Made by a program: the position numbers and the translations under genes | Notes under the pieces: generated by a model | The model's input: the letters and a program-made list of their open reading frames with translations, nothing else | Database searches by the model: none | Told to the model about the DNA's origin: nothing | In this document: positions 8,827 through 17,247 of the stretch, one piece after another | How the letters are laid out: every line of letters starts with the position of its first letter | Numbering within the stretch: the first letter of the stretch is position 1 | Origin: an uncultured Candidatus Entotheonella sp. | GTDB taxonomy: Bacteria > Tectomicrobia > Entotheonellia > Entotheonellales > Entotheonellaceae | Length of the DNA: 64,000 nucleotides | Assembly: GCA_958295825.1 (NCBI GenBank) | Contig: OY282375.1 | Location: forward strand, 1,845,489-1,909,488 | Direction: 5' to 3'

Positions 8827-11229
8827 TCAATGGCCTTGTTCGCCTTCCACCGCGCTGACGGGGAACTCGGCCATCCAGATCTGGTCGCCTGCGGGGGTGA
8901 ACTGCCCGGTCCGGATGCGGGCGATGGGATAGTCGGGGAGCGGATGCTCCATAATGCACCGGCCGCCAAAGGCCAGGGCGGGGTCTTCCCCGTAGCGGAA
9001 GTTCGCACCGTCGAAGCCGTACTGCCGGCGGTCGGCCGGCAGGTCCTCCAGGTCTTCCGGGACCACGTGCAGGAAAAACTGCGCTTGCACATCTGCCGCG
9101 CTGCACGGCGACTTGAGGTAGGCCACCGTGTTCTCGCTGGTATAGACGTCGAAGACGGAGCGGGCCGCCGGCTCGCCGGACGCGACGGACTCGTAGTCCG
9201 TCAGCCAAGACGGTTTGCCTTCCACTATCCAGATCTGGTCGCCTGCGGGGGTGAACTGCCCGGTGCGGATGCGGGCGATGGGATAGTCGGGGAGCGGATG
9301 CTCCATAATGCACCGGCCGCCAAAGGCCAGGGCGGGGTCTTCCCCGTAGCGGAAGTTCACACCGTCGAAGCCGTGCTGCCGGCGGTCGGCCGGCAGGTCC
9401 TCCAAGTCTTCCGGGACGACATGCAGGAAAAACTCCGCTTGCACATCTGCCGCGCTGCACGGCGACTTGAGGTAGGCCACCGTGTTCTCGCTGGTATAGA
9501 CGTCGAAGACGGAGCGGGCCGCCGGCTCGCCGGACGCGACGGACTCGTAGTCCGTCAGCCAAGACGGTTTGCCTTCCACTATCCAGTTCTGGTCGCCTTC
9601 GGGTGTGAACTGCCCGGTCCGGATGCGGGCGATGGGATAGTCGGGGAGCGAATGCTTCGCAATGCACATGCCGCCAAGGGCCAGAGCGGCGCCTCTCTGG
9701 TAGCGGAAATCCAGATTGTCGAAGCCATACTGCTGGCGATGGACCGGCAGGTCTTCCACGTTTTCCGGGACGACGTGCAGAAAAAACCGCGCTTGCACAT
9801 CCGCCACGCTGCACGGCGACTTGAGGTAGGCCACCGTGTTCTCGCTGGTATAGACGTCGAAGACGGAGCGGGCCGCCGGTTCGCCGGACGCGATGGACTC
9901 ATAGTCCGTCTGCCAGGAGGGAGGTGGCGGGGGCGAGGCCGGGCGCTTTCGCGTCGTGCAGATCGCCTGGTTCTGTTTCAAGTACTCGAGCAGGGCTTCC
10001 GCCGCCCATTGATGGCCGGCGACGTTCCAGTGGCCGTCGTGCGCCCATATCGCATCCCTCGGCCTGGTGCCCTGGCGGGTTATGTAGTCGTACTGGTTGA
10101 TGACGGGGATGCCCCGCGATTCGGCCAGAGCGGTCATGCGGTCGAATGCGAGGTCGCCTCGGGTGCCCATGGTGTGTGAGGTCAGGATGACCAACGCGGC
10201 GCCGTCGCGGTCCGCGCGTTCCTTGAATTGGTCCAGCGCGAAGGCCGTAAAGTCCAGGGCATCCTCGTAGACGGGTGGCATATCCTGTGCGGACAGGAAC
10301 GGATCATTGATGCCTTCCCGCGTCGTTGGCCGCCATCCATCGAACAGCGCGGCGTAGCGGGGGGAGCGCCGGCTCAGCAGCGCCACTTGGGCGACCAGTT
10401 CGGGATCGGTGTCGTCTTGGGAAAAAGCGCGCCCCTTGGCATCCAGCCGGTTCGCGAGGGGGGATATGCCGGTCAGGTGGTCCGTGGCGCGCGTATACCA
10501 AGGTACAGGTGGAGGAGGCATCGCGGCCATCCGGACTGCCGTACCGGGATAGGGTGGTCGCAGCGTGATGGTTCCATCCGCGTCTCGTGTCGCGGAGACA
10601 TTCTTGAGTCGGTCCGGATCCACTCCCCGGTGCAACCCATCCAGGATGGGCGCATTGTTCATGAAGTCGTTGCCAACGAAGACGAGCACCAACAGGGCGG
10701 GCCGGAAATGCCGTGCGAATTCGTCGTAGTACGCCAGTTGGTTGACTTGGCCGGTGCCGGAGATCCCGAACGCCGAGGTCGTGATGTCCAGATGGCGTAG
10801 CTCCTCGGCGGCGAGCTCCTCCAGCCGAACGTGAAATTTGTCGGCGATGGGAACCTGGAGCGCCTCCACATAAGAATCGCCGATCATGGCGACGTGGCAG
10901 CTTGCCGCGGCCCGCTCGATGCCGATGGGTTCGCGGTCGGGAAACCCCAGGATGTTCGTGCGAGAGATGGTCCAGAAGTCAAGGCCGTTCGTATGACGCA
11001 CCTCTGCGTTGGACGTGAATATCACCCCGACAGTTGGAGACCAAGAGTAGGGATGGACCTTCCCCACGAAGGGCGTCCGCAGCCGGAAGTACGTTTCACC
11101 GGCAACTCCAATCAGCGCCAGGCCCGCCAGGAGAAACAGCGCGTTCCAGCCGACCAGGCGCAGCACGCGGCGGATGCGCCCGGCAACGGATGGATGCGGC
11201 TTCACGCCGCGCGTTTTCGCGTTAGACAT
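8827..11229 (-). CDS. SGNH/GDSL hydrolase-like protein with three C-terminal modules, paralogue 3
   Basis: 800 residues. Residues 1-445 match the other paralogues: N-terminal helix, GDSYVEA near 120, and AHDGHWNVAGH near 415. The tail carries three head-to-tail copies of the 118-residue module, where the other paralogues have one; each copy starts near SWQTDYES or SWLTDYES and ends near GQFTPAGDQ. Each has Cys in SPCSAADVQ or SPCSVADVQ and a second Cys in GGRCIMEHPL or GGMCIAKHSL. Modules 2 and 3 are almost identical, so the amplification is recent. First gene downstream of the carbamoyltransferase, 79 bp away, probably cotranscribed. Confidence 0.82.
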   Translation of the reverse strand: MSNAKTRGVKPHPSVAGRIRRVLRLVGWNALFLLAGLALIGVAGETYFRLRTPFVGKVHPYSWSPTVGVIFTSNAEVRHTNGLDFWTISRTNILGFPDREPIGIERAAASCHVAMIGDSYVEALQVPIADKFHVRLEELAAEELRHLDITTSAFGISGTGQVNQLAYYDEFARHFRPALLVLVFVGNDFMNNAPILDGLHRGVDPDRLKNVSATRDADGTITLRPPYPGTAVRMAAMPPPPVPWYTRATDHLTGISPLANRLDAKGRAFSQDDTDPELVAQVALLSRRSPRYAALFDGWRPTTREGINDPFLSAQDMPPVYEDALDFTAFALDQFKERADRDGAALVILTSHTMGTRGDLAFDRMTALAESRGIPVINQYDYITRQGTRPRDAIWAHDGHWNVAGHQWAAEALLEYLKQNQAICTTRKRPASPPPPPSWQTDYESIASGEPAARSVFDVYTSENTVAYLKSPCSVADVQARFFLHVVPENVEDLPVHRQQYGFDNLDFRYQRGAALALGGMCIAKHSLPDYPIARIRTGQFTPEGDQNWIVEGKPSWLTDYESVASGEPAARSVFDVYTSENTVAYLKSPCSAADVQAEFFLHVVPEDLEDLPADRRQHGFDGVNFRYGEDPALAFGGRCIMEHPLPDYPIARIRTGQFTPAGDQIWIVEGKPSWLTDYESVASGEPAARSVFDVYTSENTVAYLKSPCSAADVQAQFFLHVVPEDLEDLPADRRQYGFDGANFRYGEDPALAFGGRCIMEHPLPDYPIARIRTGQFTPAGDQIWMAEFPVSAVEGEQGH
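8860..9930 (-). repeat. Three 354-bp coding tandem repeats
   Basis: The segment beginning GGACTCGTAGTCCGTC recurs at 9187 and 9541, a period of 354 bp (118 codons), with a third, more diverged unit up to about 9930. These are the modules at the C-terminus of SGNH paralogue 3. The two units nearest the stop codon are the most alike. Confidence 0.9.
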
Positions 11230-11307
11230 GGGTGTTGTTTTCCTATGGTCGTGGGCTGGCCGTATACATCATCGTTCATGGGCGTATTCATTCGATCGCT
11301 CCACCCG

Positions 11308-13221
11308 TCAGTCCGGCTCGAACGAGTCCGCATACTCGCGCTTGAGCGCCGGGTCCTGCGCCTCTTTGCGCAGGAAGCAGTTGCCGATGGCGAGGCAGTC
11401 GATATCCGTGCCCATGAAGCAGCGGAAGGCGTCCGCCGGGGTACAGACGATGGGTTCGCCGCGCACGTTGAAGCTGGTGTTCACGATGACTGGGCAGCCT
11501 GTCTTGGCTTTGAAGGCTTCCAGCAGCGCGTGGTAGCGGGGGTTGGTTTCGCGATGGACGGTCTGCACGCGGGCGGAATAGTCCACGTGGGTCACCGCGG
11601 GAACGTCCGAGCGCGGCACGTTCAACCGGTCGATGCCGAACAACGCTTCCTGCGCTTGAGCCGGCGGCTTGCGCCGCTCGGTTCTCACGTCCGCCACCAG
11701 CAGCATGTAGGGACTGTCGCGGTCGAGCTCGAACCAGTCCGCGACCTCTTCGCGCAGCACGCTCGGCGCGAAGGGGCGAAACGACTCGCGGTGCTTGACC
11801 TTGAGGTTGAGCGTCTTCTGCATGGTGGGCGAACGGGCGTCTCCCAGGATCGACCGGTTACCGAGGGCGCGCGGGCCGAACTCCATGCGGCCCTGGAACC
11901 AGCCGACCGCCTGGCCCGCGGCCAGCGCCTCGGCTGTGGTGTCGATCAGCGCGTCGTCCGCGAGCGTCTCATAGCGTGCGCCGGCGGCATCGAGTGCCCG
12001 GCGGACTTGATCCAAGCTGAATGCGGGGCCGAGGAAGGCTCCGTGCATGGCGTCTTTTCCGCACGCTGAGGGCGACGCGGATGGATTCCCACTTTCGCGG
12101 GAATGACGAGGAGGAGCGCCCGCTCCGCTGCGACCGGATGATACGGAGGGACGCGGTTCGCCGAACAGACGGTGGCTCGCCGTCAGCGCGGCCCCCAACG
12201 CGCCCCCGGCGTCGCCCGCCGCGGGCTGAATCCAAACGCCGTCGAACCGGCCGTCCCGCAAAACCTTGCCGTTAGCCACGCAGTTGAGCGCCACCCCGCC
12301 CGCCAGGCACAAATAAGGGATGCCGATCTCCTTCCGAAGCGAGCGGGTCAGCCGCAGCACGGCTTCCTCGATGACGGCCTGTGCCGAGGCGGCCAGGTCC
12401 ATGTGCCACTGCGTCAGTGGCTCGTCCGGCTGGCGCGGCGGGGCGCCGAACAGCGCGTCGAACTTGCCGTTGGTCATCGTCAGCCCGGTGCAGTAGTCGA
12501 AATAGCGGAGATTGAGGCGGAACGTGCCGTCCGGCTTCAGGTCGATCAGGTGGTCGAGAATGATCTTTGAGTACGTCGGCTTGCCGTAGGGCGCCAGGCC
12601 CATCAGCTTGTACTCACCGGAATTGACCTTGAAGCCAGTGTAGTAAGTGAACGCCGAGTAGAGCAGCCCCAGGGAGTGCGGAAAGTGGATCTCCCGCGTC
12701 ATCTCCAGATCGTTGCCGTGGCCGATGGCCACCGAGGTGGTGGCCCACTCGCCCACCCCGTCCATCGTGAGGACGACCGCGTCATGGAAGGGCGAGGGAT
12801 AGAAGGCGCTCGCGGCGTGCGATTGATGGTGCTCAGCAAACAGCAGCCTGGCGTGCCAGTCCACGTCCGGGGCGAGCGCCCGCAGCTTCCGGCGCAGCAG
12901 GTCTTTCTGAAACAGCTTCTCCCTGATCCACACCGGCACCGCCATGCGAAACGAGCGGAAGCCGCGCGGCGCGAACGCCACGTAGGTTTCCAGCAGCCGC
13001 TCGAACTTGAGGAAAGGCTTGTCGTAGAACGCCACCCGGTCGACCTCGCCAAGTTGGATGCCGGCTTGGTCGAGACAGTAAGCGACGGCGTTGGCGGGAT
13101 AGTCGGCGTCGTGCTTCCGGCGCGTGAATCGCTCCTCCTGCGCAGCCGCGACGATGCGTCCGCCATCCACCAAGACGGCGGCGCTGTCGTGATAGAACGC
13201 CGAGATGCCGAGGATTCTCAT
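11308..13221 (-). CDS. NodU/CmcH/TobZ-family carbamoyltransferase
   Basis: Uses carbamoyl phosphate and ATP to O-carbamoylate a sugar or natural product, via a carbamoyl-adenylate in the N-terminal Kae1-like domain. 637 residues. MRILGISAFYHDSAA, QEERFTRRKHD and AEHHQSHAASAFYPSPF (metal/ATP site) mark the N-terminal domain; FGPRALGNRSILGDAR, HRESFRPFAPS and NTSFNVRGEPIVCTP mark the C-terminal domain. Between the domains, around residues 370-385, is PPRHSRESGNPSASP, encoded by a dispersed palindromic repeat inserted in frame. Its upstream partners DUF5989 and SxtJ and the downstream SGNH genes form a familiar surface or natural-product modification neighbourhood. Its 3' end has been copied three times downstream. 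Confidence 0.93.
   Translation of the reverse strand: MRILGISAFYHDSAAVLVDGGRIVAAAQEERFTRRKHDADYPANAVAYCLDQAGIQLGEVDRVAFYDKPFLKFERLLETYVAFAPRGFRSFRMAVPVWIREKLFQKDLLRRKLRALAPDVDWHARLLFAEHHQSHAASAFYPSPFHDAVVLTMDGVGEWATTSVAIGHGNDLEMTREIHFPHSLGLLYSAFTYYTGFKVNSGEYKLMGLAPYGKPTYSKIILDHLIDLKPDGTFRLNLRYFDYCTGLTMTNGKFDALFGAPPRQPDEPLTQWHMDLAASAQAVIEEAVLRLTRSLRKEIGIPYLCLAGGVALNCVANGKVLRDGRFDGVWIQPAAGDAGGALGAALTASHRLFGEPRPSVSSGRSGAGAPPRHSRESGNPSASPSACGKDAMHGAFLGPAFSLDQVRRALDAAGARYETLADDALIDTTAEALAAGQAVGWFQGRMEFGPRALGNRSILGDARSPTMQKTLNLKVKHRESFRPFAPSVLREEVADWFELDRDSPYMLLVADVRTERRKPPAQAQEALFGIDRLNVPRSDVPAVTHVDYSARVQTVHRETNPRYHALLEAFKAKTGCPVIVNTSFNVRGEPIVCTPADAFRCFMGTDIDCLAIGNCFLRKEAQDPALKREYADSFEPD
12081..12110. 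repeat. Dispersed palindromic repeat inside carbamoyltransferase gene
   Basis: ATTCCCACTTTCGCGGGAAT at 12085-12104 is an imperfect palindrome of the kind widely dispersed in proteobacterial genomes, where its translation gives HSRESGNP-like peptides. Here it lies in frame in the linker between the two enzyme domains and adds about 10-20 residues without breaking the frame. Confidence 0.8.
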
Positions 13222-13224
13222 GGC

Positions 13225-13374
13225 TCAAAATAGGGTGTAGATCATCGGCGCGACCGCGCTGCCCTGGCTCAGCATGAGCAGGCCGCCCAGCACGAACATC
13301 ATGACGATGACCGGAAATAGCCAGTATTTCTTGCGTACCCGCATGAATAGCCATAGTTCGCGGAGAAAGGACAT
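13225..13374 (-). CDS. DUF5989 small membrane protein, copy 1
   Basis: 49 residues, MSFLRELWLFMRVRKKYWL followed by one hydrophobic helix and ending QGSAVAPMIYTLF. This matches the small DUF5989 family that accompanies SxtJ and NodU-type carbamoyltransferases. Function unknown; membrane location is evident. It ends four bases before the carbamoyltransferase ATG, so translational coupling is likely. Confidence 0.85.
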   Translation of the reverse strand: MSFLRELWLFMRVRKKYWLFPVIVMMFVLGGLLMLSQGSAVAPMIYTLF

Positions 13375-13382
13375 TGCAAGCC

Positions 13383-13817
13383 TCAGAATTGGTGTTTCAG
13401 TGATTCGGGGTTCGGGCCCGGCGGATCGCGGTGCATCCAATAGCTCTCGGCGTCCGGGTCGTAACGCAGACGCAGCAGGTCTTTTCCCGCAGCGCGCATG
13501 ATGAGACCCGTCGGCATGACCACGCCGTAGAACAACAACGCCATGATGATCGGGTTGACGATGCGGTGAAGAAGCAGACCGAACCTGAACCAGACCTGGT
13601 TGAACGGCGCCAGCCATTCCGCTTTGACCAGCGCTGCCGCGAGGATAGTGCCGGCAACCGCAAGCGACCAACCGCGGGGTGATTCGCCGTTGAGCAGCGG
13701 AAACAAGCCGATGGCGGCAAACACAATGGCGAAGACAACGCCGAAGCCGCGGTCGGAGCTTCCTTTGACCGGTTCGTCACGGATCAAACGTTCGTGAATT
13801 TGCGTCCGTTTCGTCAT
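13383..13817 (-). CDS. SxtJ-family membrane protein, copy 1
   Basis: 144 residues with hydrophobic segments at about 25-42 (GVVFAIVFAAIGLFPLL), 50-65 and 85-110 (NPIIMALLFYGVVMPTGLIM), then a soluble tail ending WMHRDPPGPNPESLKHQF. The family is named after SxtJ of saxitoxin clusters and is found next to DUF5989 and carbamoyltransferases; its biochemical role is unknown. Eight bases upstream of DUF5989, apparently in one operon. Confidence 0.85.
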   Translation of the reverse strand: MTKRTQIHERLIRDEPVKGSSDRGFGVVFAIVFAAIGLFPLLNGESPRGWSLAVAGTILAAALVKAEWLAPFNQVWFRFGLLLHRIVNPIIMALLFYGVVMPTGLIMRAAGKDLLRLRYDPDAESYWMHRDPPGPNPESLKHQF

Positions 13818-13884
13818 GAATCTGATGGTGACCTCAAGCAGGTATTTGAAAGTTCCCTCTCCAGGGTCGCTTCGAGCTTCTCGA

Positions 13885-14226
13885 CTACCAGTTTACCAAA
13901 TGCGGCTTTTGTTGCCGCCAGCCGGCGTCGGAGGGGAAGATCGTGGTCAGCGGGATGGCCTGCGGGTCGCCGTCAAACCAGTCCTGCACGGTCTCCCGCC
14001 ATTTGACGTAGTGCGGCGCATTGCGGTGAGCGGTCAGGTGATCGTCCTGCGTCTCGTACACCTCGTACAGATAGAACGTATTGGGGTCGGACGGGCTCTG
14101 GTGAATATCGAACCGCAGGCAGCCGGGCTCGTCGCGCACCGACCCCTGGGCGTCTCCCAGGCTGGCCGCCTTGAACTGCTCCGAAAATCCCGGCTTGATC
14201 TTGATGGTTACGAAGATGGCGTACAT
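13885..14226 (-). CDS. Antibiotic biosynthesis monooxygenase-fold protein, copy 1
   Basis: 113 residues of the ABM/YgiN type: MYAIFVTIKIKPGFSEQF strand-helix start, EPGCLRFDIHQSPSDPNTF, YLYEVYETQDDHLTAHRNAP, and a C-terminal helix. Such dimeric ferredoxin-like proteins are cofactor-free monooxygenases or quinol oxidases; the substrate cannot be inferred here. A promoter lies upstream at 14313-14341. It is separated from sxtJ by 67 bp on the same strand. Confidence 0.88.
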   Translation of the reverse strand: MYAIFVTIKIKPGFSEQFKAASLGDAQGSVRDEPGCLRFDIHQSPSDPNTFYLYEVYETQDDHLTAHRNAPHYVKWRETVQDWFDGDPQAIPLTTIFPSDAGWRQQKPHLVNW

Positions 14227-14312
14227 GATTGGTCCCTTTCTTTCTGTGGCGCGGTCAGGCGGCTGGCTGCAACCCGGTATTGCCGTGGAGTGAAGCCGTT
14301 GAGCGGCGGGCC

Positions 14313-14341
14313 ATTATAGGACAGGTCCAATACCTGGACAA
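14313..14341 (-). promoter_or_regulatory. Sigma-70-like promoter for monooxygenase gene, copy 1
   Basis: On the reverse strand TTGTCC (14336-14341) and a perfect TATAAT (14313-14318) are separated by 17 bp, about 87 bases upstream of the ATG at 14226. Confidence 0.55.
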
Positions 14342-14431
14342 TCGAAGACCCCTTATCTGTCCTGCGTATGACGTCGTTTCTCCGCTATGGCAAGGAGGCG
14401 TCTGGTTTCAATCAGAAACTGAGAGGTGAAG

Positions 14432-14843
14432 TTACTCGACCCCTTCAACTTCAAACAGCTTGACAATTTCGTCGCGCGCGAAGCTGGGCAACTGCCCTGG
14501 GGCATCCTGACTGCACAGGAGCAAGCCTGCGTCGGGCGTCGCGACCCTGCCAATGTCGTAGCAGGCGATGCTTGCGGCGTTACAGGCTTGTATGGCGCTG
14601 GTGGCCTGCGCCACCGGGACCGTAGCCAGCAGGGCGCCGGAGGCGATGACGCCGAGGGGATCGAGACCGAAGGCCTCGCAGAGCATGCGGCCTTCCGGCA
14701 GCATCGGCAGTTGATCGGCTTGCAGGCGTAACCCGACGTTGGAAGCGTTGGCTAATTCTCGCAGGCCGGTTGCTACGCCGCCCTCAGTCGGATCGTGCAT
14801 GGCGTGCACCTCGACCGCCTGTTGCAGCACGGCGGCGTCCCTG
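14432..14843 (-). pseudogene. Truncated AIR-synthase-like gene (C-terminal third)
   Basis: Identical to the last 137 or so codons of the gene at 16052-17089 (from RDAAVLQQAVEVHAMHD to KLFEVEGVE). It lacks the N-terminal domain because the tandem duplication boundary cuts it. Upstream of the cut the frame runs into out-of-frame DUF5989 sequence, so any product would be a nonsense fusion. Confidence 0.9.
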
Positions 14844-14844
14844 C

Positions 14845-14994
14845 TCAAAATAGGGTGTAGATCATCGGCGCGACCGCGCTGCCCTGGCTCAGCATGAGCA
14901 GGCCGCCCAGCACGAACATCATGACGATGACCGGAAATAGCCAGTATTTCTTGCGTACCCGCATGAATAGCCATAGTTCGCGGAGAAAGGACAT
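14845..14994 (-). CDS. DUF5989 small membrane protein, copy 2
   Basis: Same 49-residue protein as at 13225-13374. In this copy the sequence immediately downstream is the truncated AIR-synthase tail instead of a carbamoyltransferase, so it is detached from its usual partner. Confidence 0.8.
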   Translation of the reverse strand: MSFLRELWLFMRVRKKYWLFPVIVMMFVLGGLLMLSQGSAVAPMIYTLF

Positions 14995-15002
14995 TGCAAG
15001 CC

Positions 15003-15437
15003 TCAGAATTGGTGTTTCAGTGATTCGGGGTTCGGGCCCGGCGGATCGCGGTGCATCCAATAGCTCTCGGCGTCCGGGTCGTAACGCAGACGCAGCAGGT
15101 CTTTTCCCGCAGCGCGCATGATGAGACCCGTCGGCATGACCACGCCGTAGAACAACAACGCCATGATGATCGGGTTGACGATGCGGTGAAGAAGCAGACC
15201 GAACCTGAACCAGACCTGGTTGAACGGCGCCAGCCATTCCGCTTTGACCAGCGCTGCCGCGAGGATAGTGCCGGCAACCGCAAGCGACCAACCGCGGGGT
15301 GATTCGCCGTTGAGCAGCGGAAACAAGCCGATGGCGGCAAACACAATGGCGAAGACAACGCCGAAGCCGCGGTCGGAGCTTCCTTTGACCGGTTCGTCAC
15401 GGATCAAACGTTCGTGAATTTGCGTCCGTTTCGTCAT
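15003..15437 (-). CDS. SxtJ-family membrane protein, copy 2
   Basis: Identical to the 144-residue protein at 13383-13817; second product of the 1,620-bp duplication. Confidence 0.8.
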   Translation of the reverse strand: MTKRTQIHERLIRDEPVKGSSDRGFGVVFAIVFAAIGLFPLLNGESPRGWSLAVAGTILAAALVKAEWLAPFNQVWFRFGLLLHRIVNPIIMALLFYGVVMPTGLIMRAAGKDLLRLRYDPDAESYWMHRDPPGPNPESLKHQF

Positions 15438-15504
15438 GAATCTGATGGTGACCTCAAGCAGGTATTTGAAAGTTCCCTCTCCAGGGTCGCTTCGAGCTTC
15501 TCGA

Positions 15505-15846
15505 CTACCAGTTTACCAAATGCGGCTTTTGTTGCCGCCAGCCGGCGTCGGAGGGGAAGATCGTGGTCAGCGGGATGGCCTGCGGGTCGCCGTCAAACCA
15601 GTCCTGCACGGTCTCCCGCCATTTGACGTAGTGCGGCGCATTGCGGTGAGCGGTCAGGTGATCGTCCTGCGTCTCGTACACCTCGTACAGATAGAACGTA
15701 TTGGGGTCGGACGGGCTCTGGTGAATATCGAACCGCAGGCAGCCGGGCTCGTCGCGCACCGACCCCTGGGCGTCTCCCAGGCTGGCCGCCTTGAACTGCT
15801 CCGAAAATCCCGGCTTGATCTTGATGGTTACGAAGATGGCGTACAT
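15505..15846 (-). CDS. Antibiotic biosynthesis monooxygenase-fold protein, copy 2
   Basis: Identical to the 113-residue protein at 13885-14226. This is probably the original copy, because its upstream neighbour is the intact AIR-synthase-like gene. Confidence 0.83.
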   Translation of the reverse strand: MYAIFVTIKIKPGFSEQFKAASLGDAQGSVRDEPGCLRFDIHQSPSDPNTFYLYEVYETQDDHLTAHRNAPHYVKWRETVQDWFDGDPQAIPLTTIFPSDAGWRQQKPHLVNW

Positions 15847-15932
15847 GATTGGTCCCTTTCTTTCTGTGGCGCGGTCAGGCGGCTGGCTGCAACCCGGTAT
15901 TGCCGTGGAGTGAAGCCGTTGAGCGGCGGGCC

Positions 15933-15961
15933 ATTATAGGACAGGTCCAATACCTGGACAA
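15933..15961 (-). promoter_or_regulatory. Sigma-70-like promoter for monooxygenase gene, copy 2
   Basis: Exact duplicate of the TTGTCC-17-TATAAT promoter at 14313-14341. Confidence 0.55.
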
Positions 15962-16051
15962 TCGAAGACCCCTTATCTGTCCTGCGTATGACGTCGTTTC
16001 TCCGCTATGGCAAGGAGGCGTCTGGTTTCAATCAGAAACTGAGAGGTGAAG

Positions 16052-17089
16052 TTACTCGACCCCTTCAACTTCAAACAGCTTGACAATTTCGTCGCGCGCG
16101 AAGCTGGGCAACTGCCCTGGGGCATCCTGACTGCACAGGAGCAAGCCTGCGTCGGGCGTCGCGACCCTGCCAATGTCGTAGCAGGCGATGCTTGCGGCGT
16201 TACAGGCTTGTATGGCGCTGGTGGCCTGCGCCACCGGGACCGTAGCCAGCAGGGCGCCGGAGGCGATGACGCCGAGGGGATCGAGACCGAAGGCCTCGCA
16301 GAGCATGCGGCCTTCCGGCAGCATCGGCAGTTGATCGGCTTGCAGGCGTAACCCGACGTTGGAAGCGTTGGCTAATTCTCGCAGGCCGGTTGCTACGCCG
16401 CCCTCAGTCGGATCGTGCATGGCGTGCACCTCGACCGCCTGTTGCAGCACGGCGGCGTCCCTGACTACGCTGATTCCCGGATCGAACAGCAGCCCCTGCC
16501 AGCGGGCGATGTCACATGCCGCAAATCCCTGAGCCGCCAATTGCGCCGCCCGTTCGCGGGCAATGATGGCGCTGCCTTCCAGCGGATACCCCTTGGTGAG
16601 CAAGACGGCATCCCCGATCTGCGCCCCGGCGCTGGTCACCAACGCCTCGCGCGTCGTTTCGCCCAGCATCTGGCCGCAGACAAGCGGCCGGTCCAGCCCC
16701 AGCGTGATCTCCGTATGCCCGCCGACGAGCGTTACTTGCAAAGCCCGGCACGCCTCTTGTATCTGCGCAAAAATGTCCCGCACCAAGTCTGGGGTGGTGC
16801 CCTTCTCCGGTAGCAACAGGGTGGCCAGGAACCAGCGCGGCGTGCCGCCCATGCTGGCGATGTCGTTGGCGTTGACGTTGACGGCGTAATAACCGATGGC
16901 GTCCGTGGCGAAGGTGATCGGGTCGGACTTGGCGATCAGTAACCGCTCGCCGAAGTCGATTACCGCTGCGTCCTCGCCGGGGCGTGGGCCGATGAGTAGC
17001 CGCGGGTCGGCGGGTGGTTCCTGCTGACGTAAGAGATCTTCCAGCAATGTTGCGGGCAACTTTCCGGGTGGGAGAAATGGCTGCTTCAT
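16052..17089 (-). CDS. AIR synthase-related protein (PurM/HypE/SelD superfamily)
   Basis: 345 residues from the ATG at 17089 (AGGAA just upstream); an earlier in-frame ATG at 17155 is less likely. N-terminal AIRS domain: GPRPGEDAAVIDFG, KSDPITFATDAIGYYAVNVN with the metal/ATP-binding Asp, and NANDIASMGGTPRWF. C-terminal domain: GVIASGALLATVP. The DPTEGGVATGLRELAN patch is close to HypE. It lacks the C-terminal PRYC tail of true HypE carbamoyl carriers and there are no hydrogenase genes nearby, so it is probably an AIRS-family enzyme of unassigned reaction. Its 3' third is duplicated at 14432-14843. Confidence 0.85.
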   Translation of the reverse strand: MKQPFLPPGKLPATLLEDLLRQQEPPADPRLLIGPRPGEDAAVIDFGERLLIAKSDPITFATDAIGYYAVNVNANDIASMGGTPRWFLATLLLPEKGTTPDLVRDIFAQIQEACRALQVTLVGGHTEITLGLDRPLVCGQMLGETTREALVTSAGAQIGDAVLLTKGYPLEGSAIIARERAAQLAAQGFAACDIARWQGLLFDPGISVVRDAAVLQQAVEVHAMHDPTEGGVATGLRELANASNVGLRLQADQLPMLPEGRMLCEAFGLDPLGVIASGALLATVPVAQATSAIQACNAASIACYDIGRVATPDAGLLLCSQDAPGQLPSFARDEIVKLFEVEGVE

Positions 17090-17247
17090 GACCGTTCCTT
17101 CTATTGGAGGTTGCAAGCAAAATGATACCGAAAAGCTTGATTTTGTGTGTCGCAAAATGACGTGCTACCCTTTGTTCATAGAGCCAAAGACGAACGACTC
17201 ATCGCGTGGTGGACGACGAAGAGCCTTGACGGAAAGGACAGGACGGT

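Larger units (their letters stand above)
13223..16462. repeat. Perfect 1,620-bp tandem duplication
   Basis: Bases 13223-14842 and 14843-16462 appear identical line by line, with an exact offset of 1,620. The unit contains DUF5989, sxtJ, the monooxygenase gene and the 3' third of the AIR-synthase-like gene. Unit 1 therefore ends in a truncated AIR-synthase copy, and unit 2 continues into the full gene. There is one base of identity (G) at the junction. Either very recent or an assembly artefact. Confidence 0.93.

Noticed and set aside
8860..9930. CRISPR-like repeat array
   Set aside because: The 354-bp period lies in an open coding frame and has no spacer structure. I saw no CRISPR array anywhere in the window.
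16052..17089. HypE hydrogenase maturation protein
   Set aside because: The C-terminal carbamoyl-accepting Cys motif is absent and no hydrogenase or hyp genes are nearby; only a superfamily label is kept.
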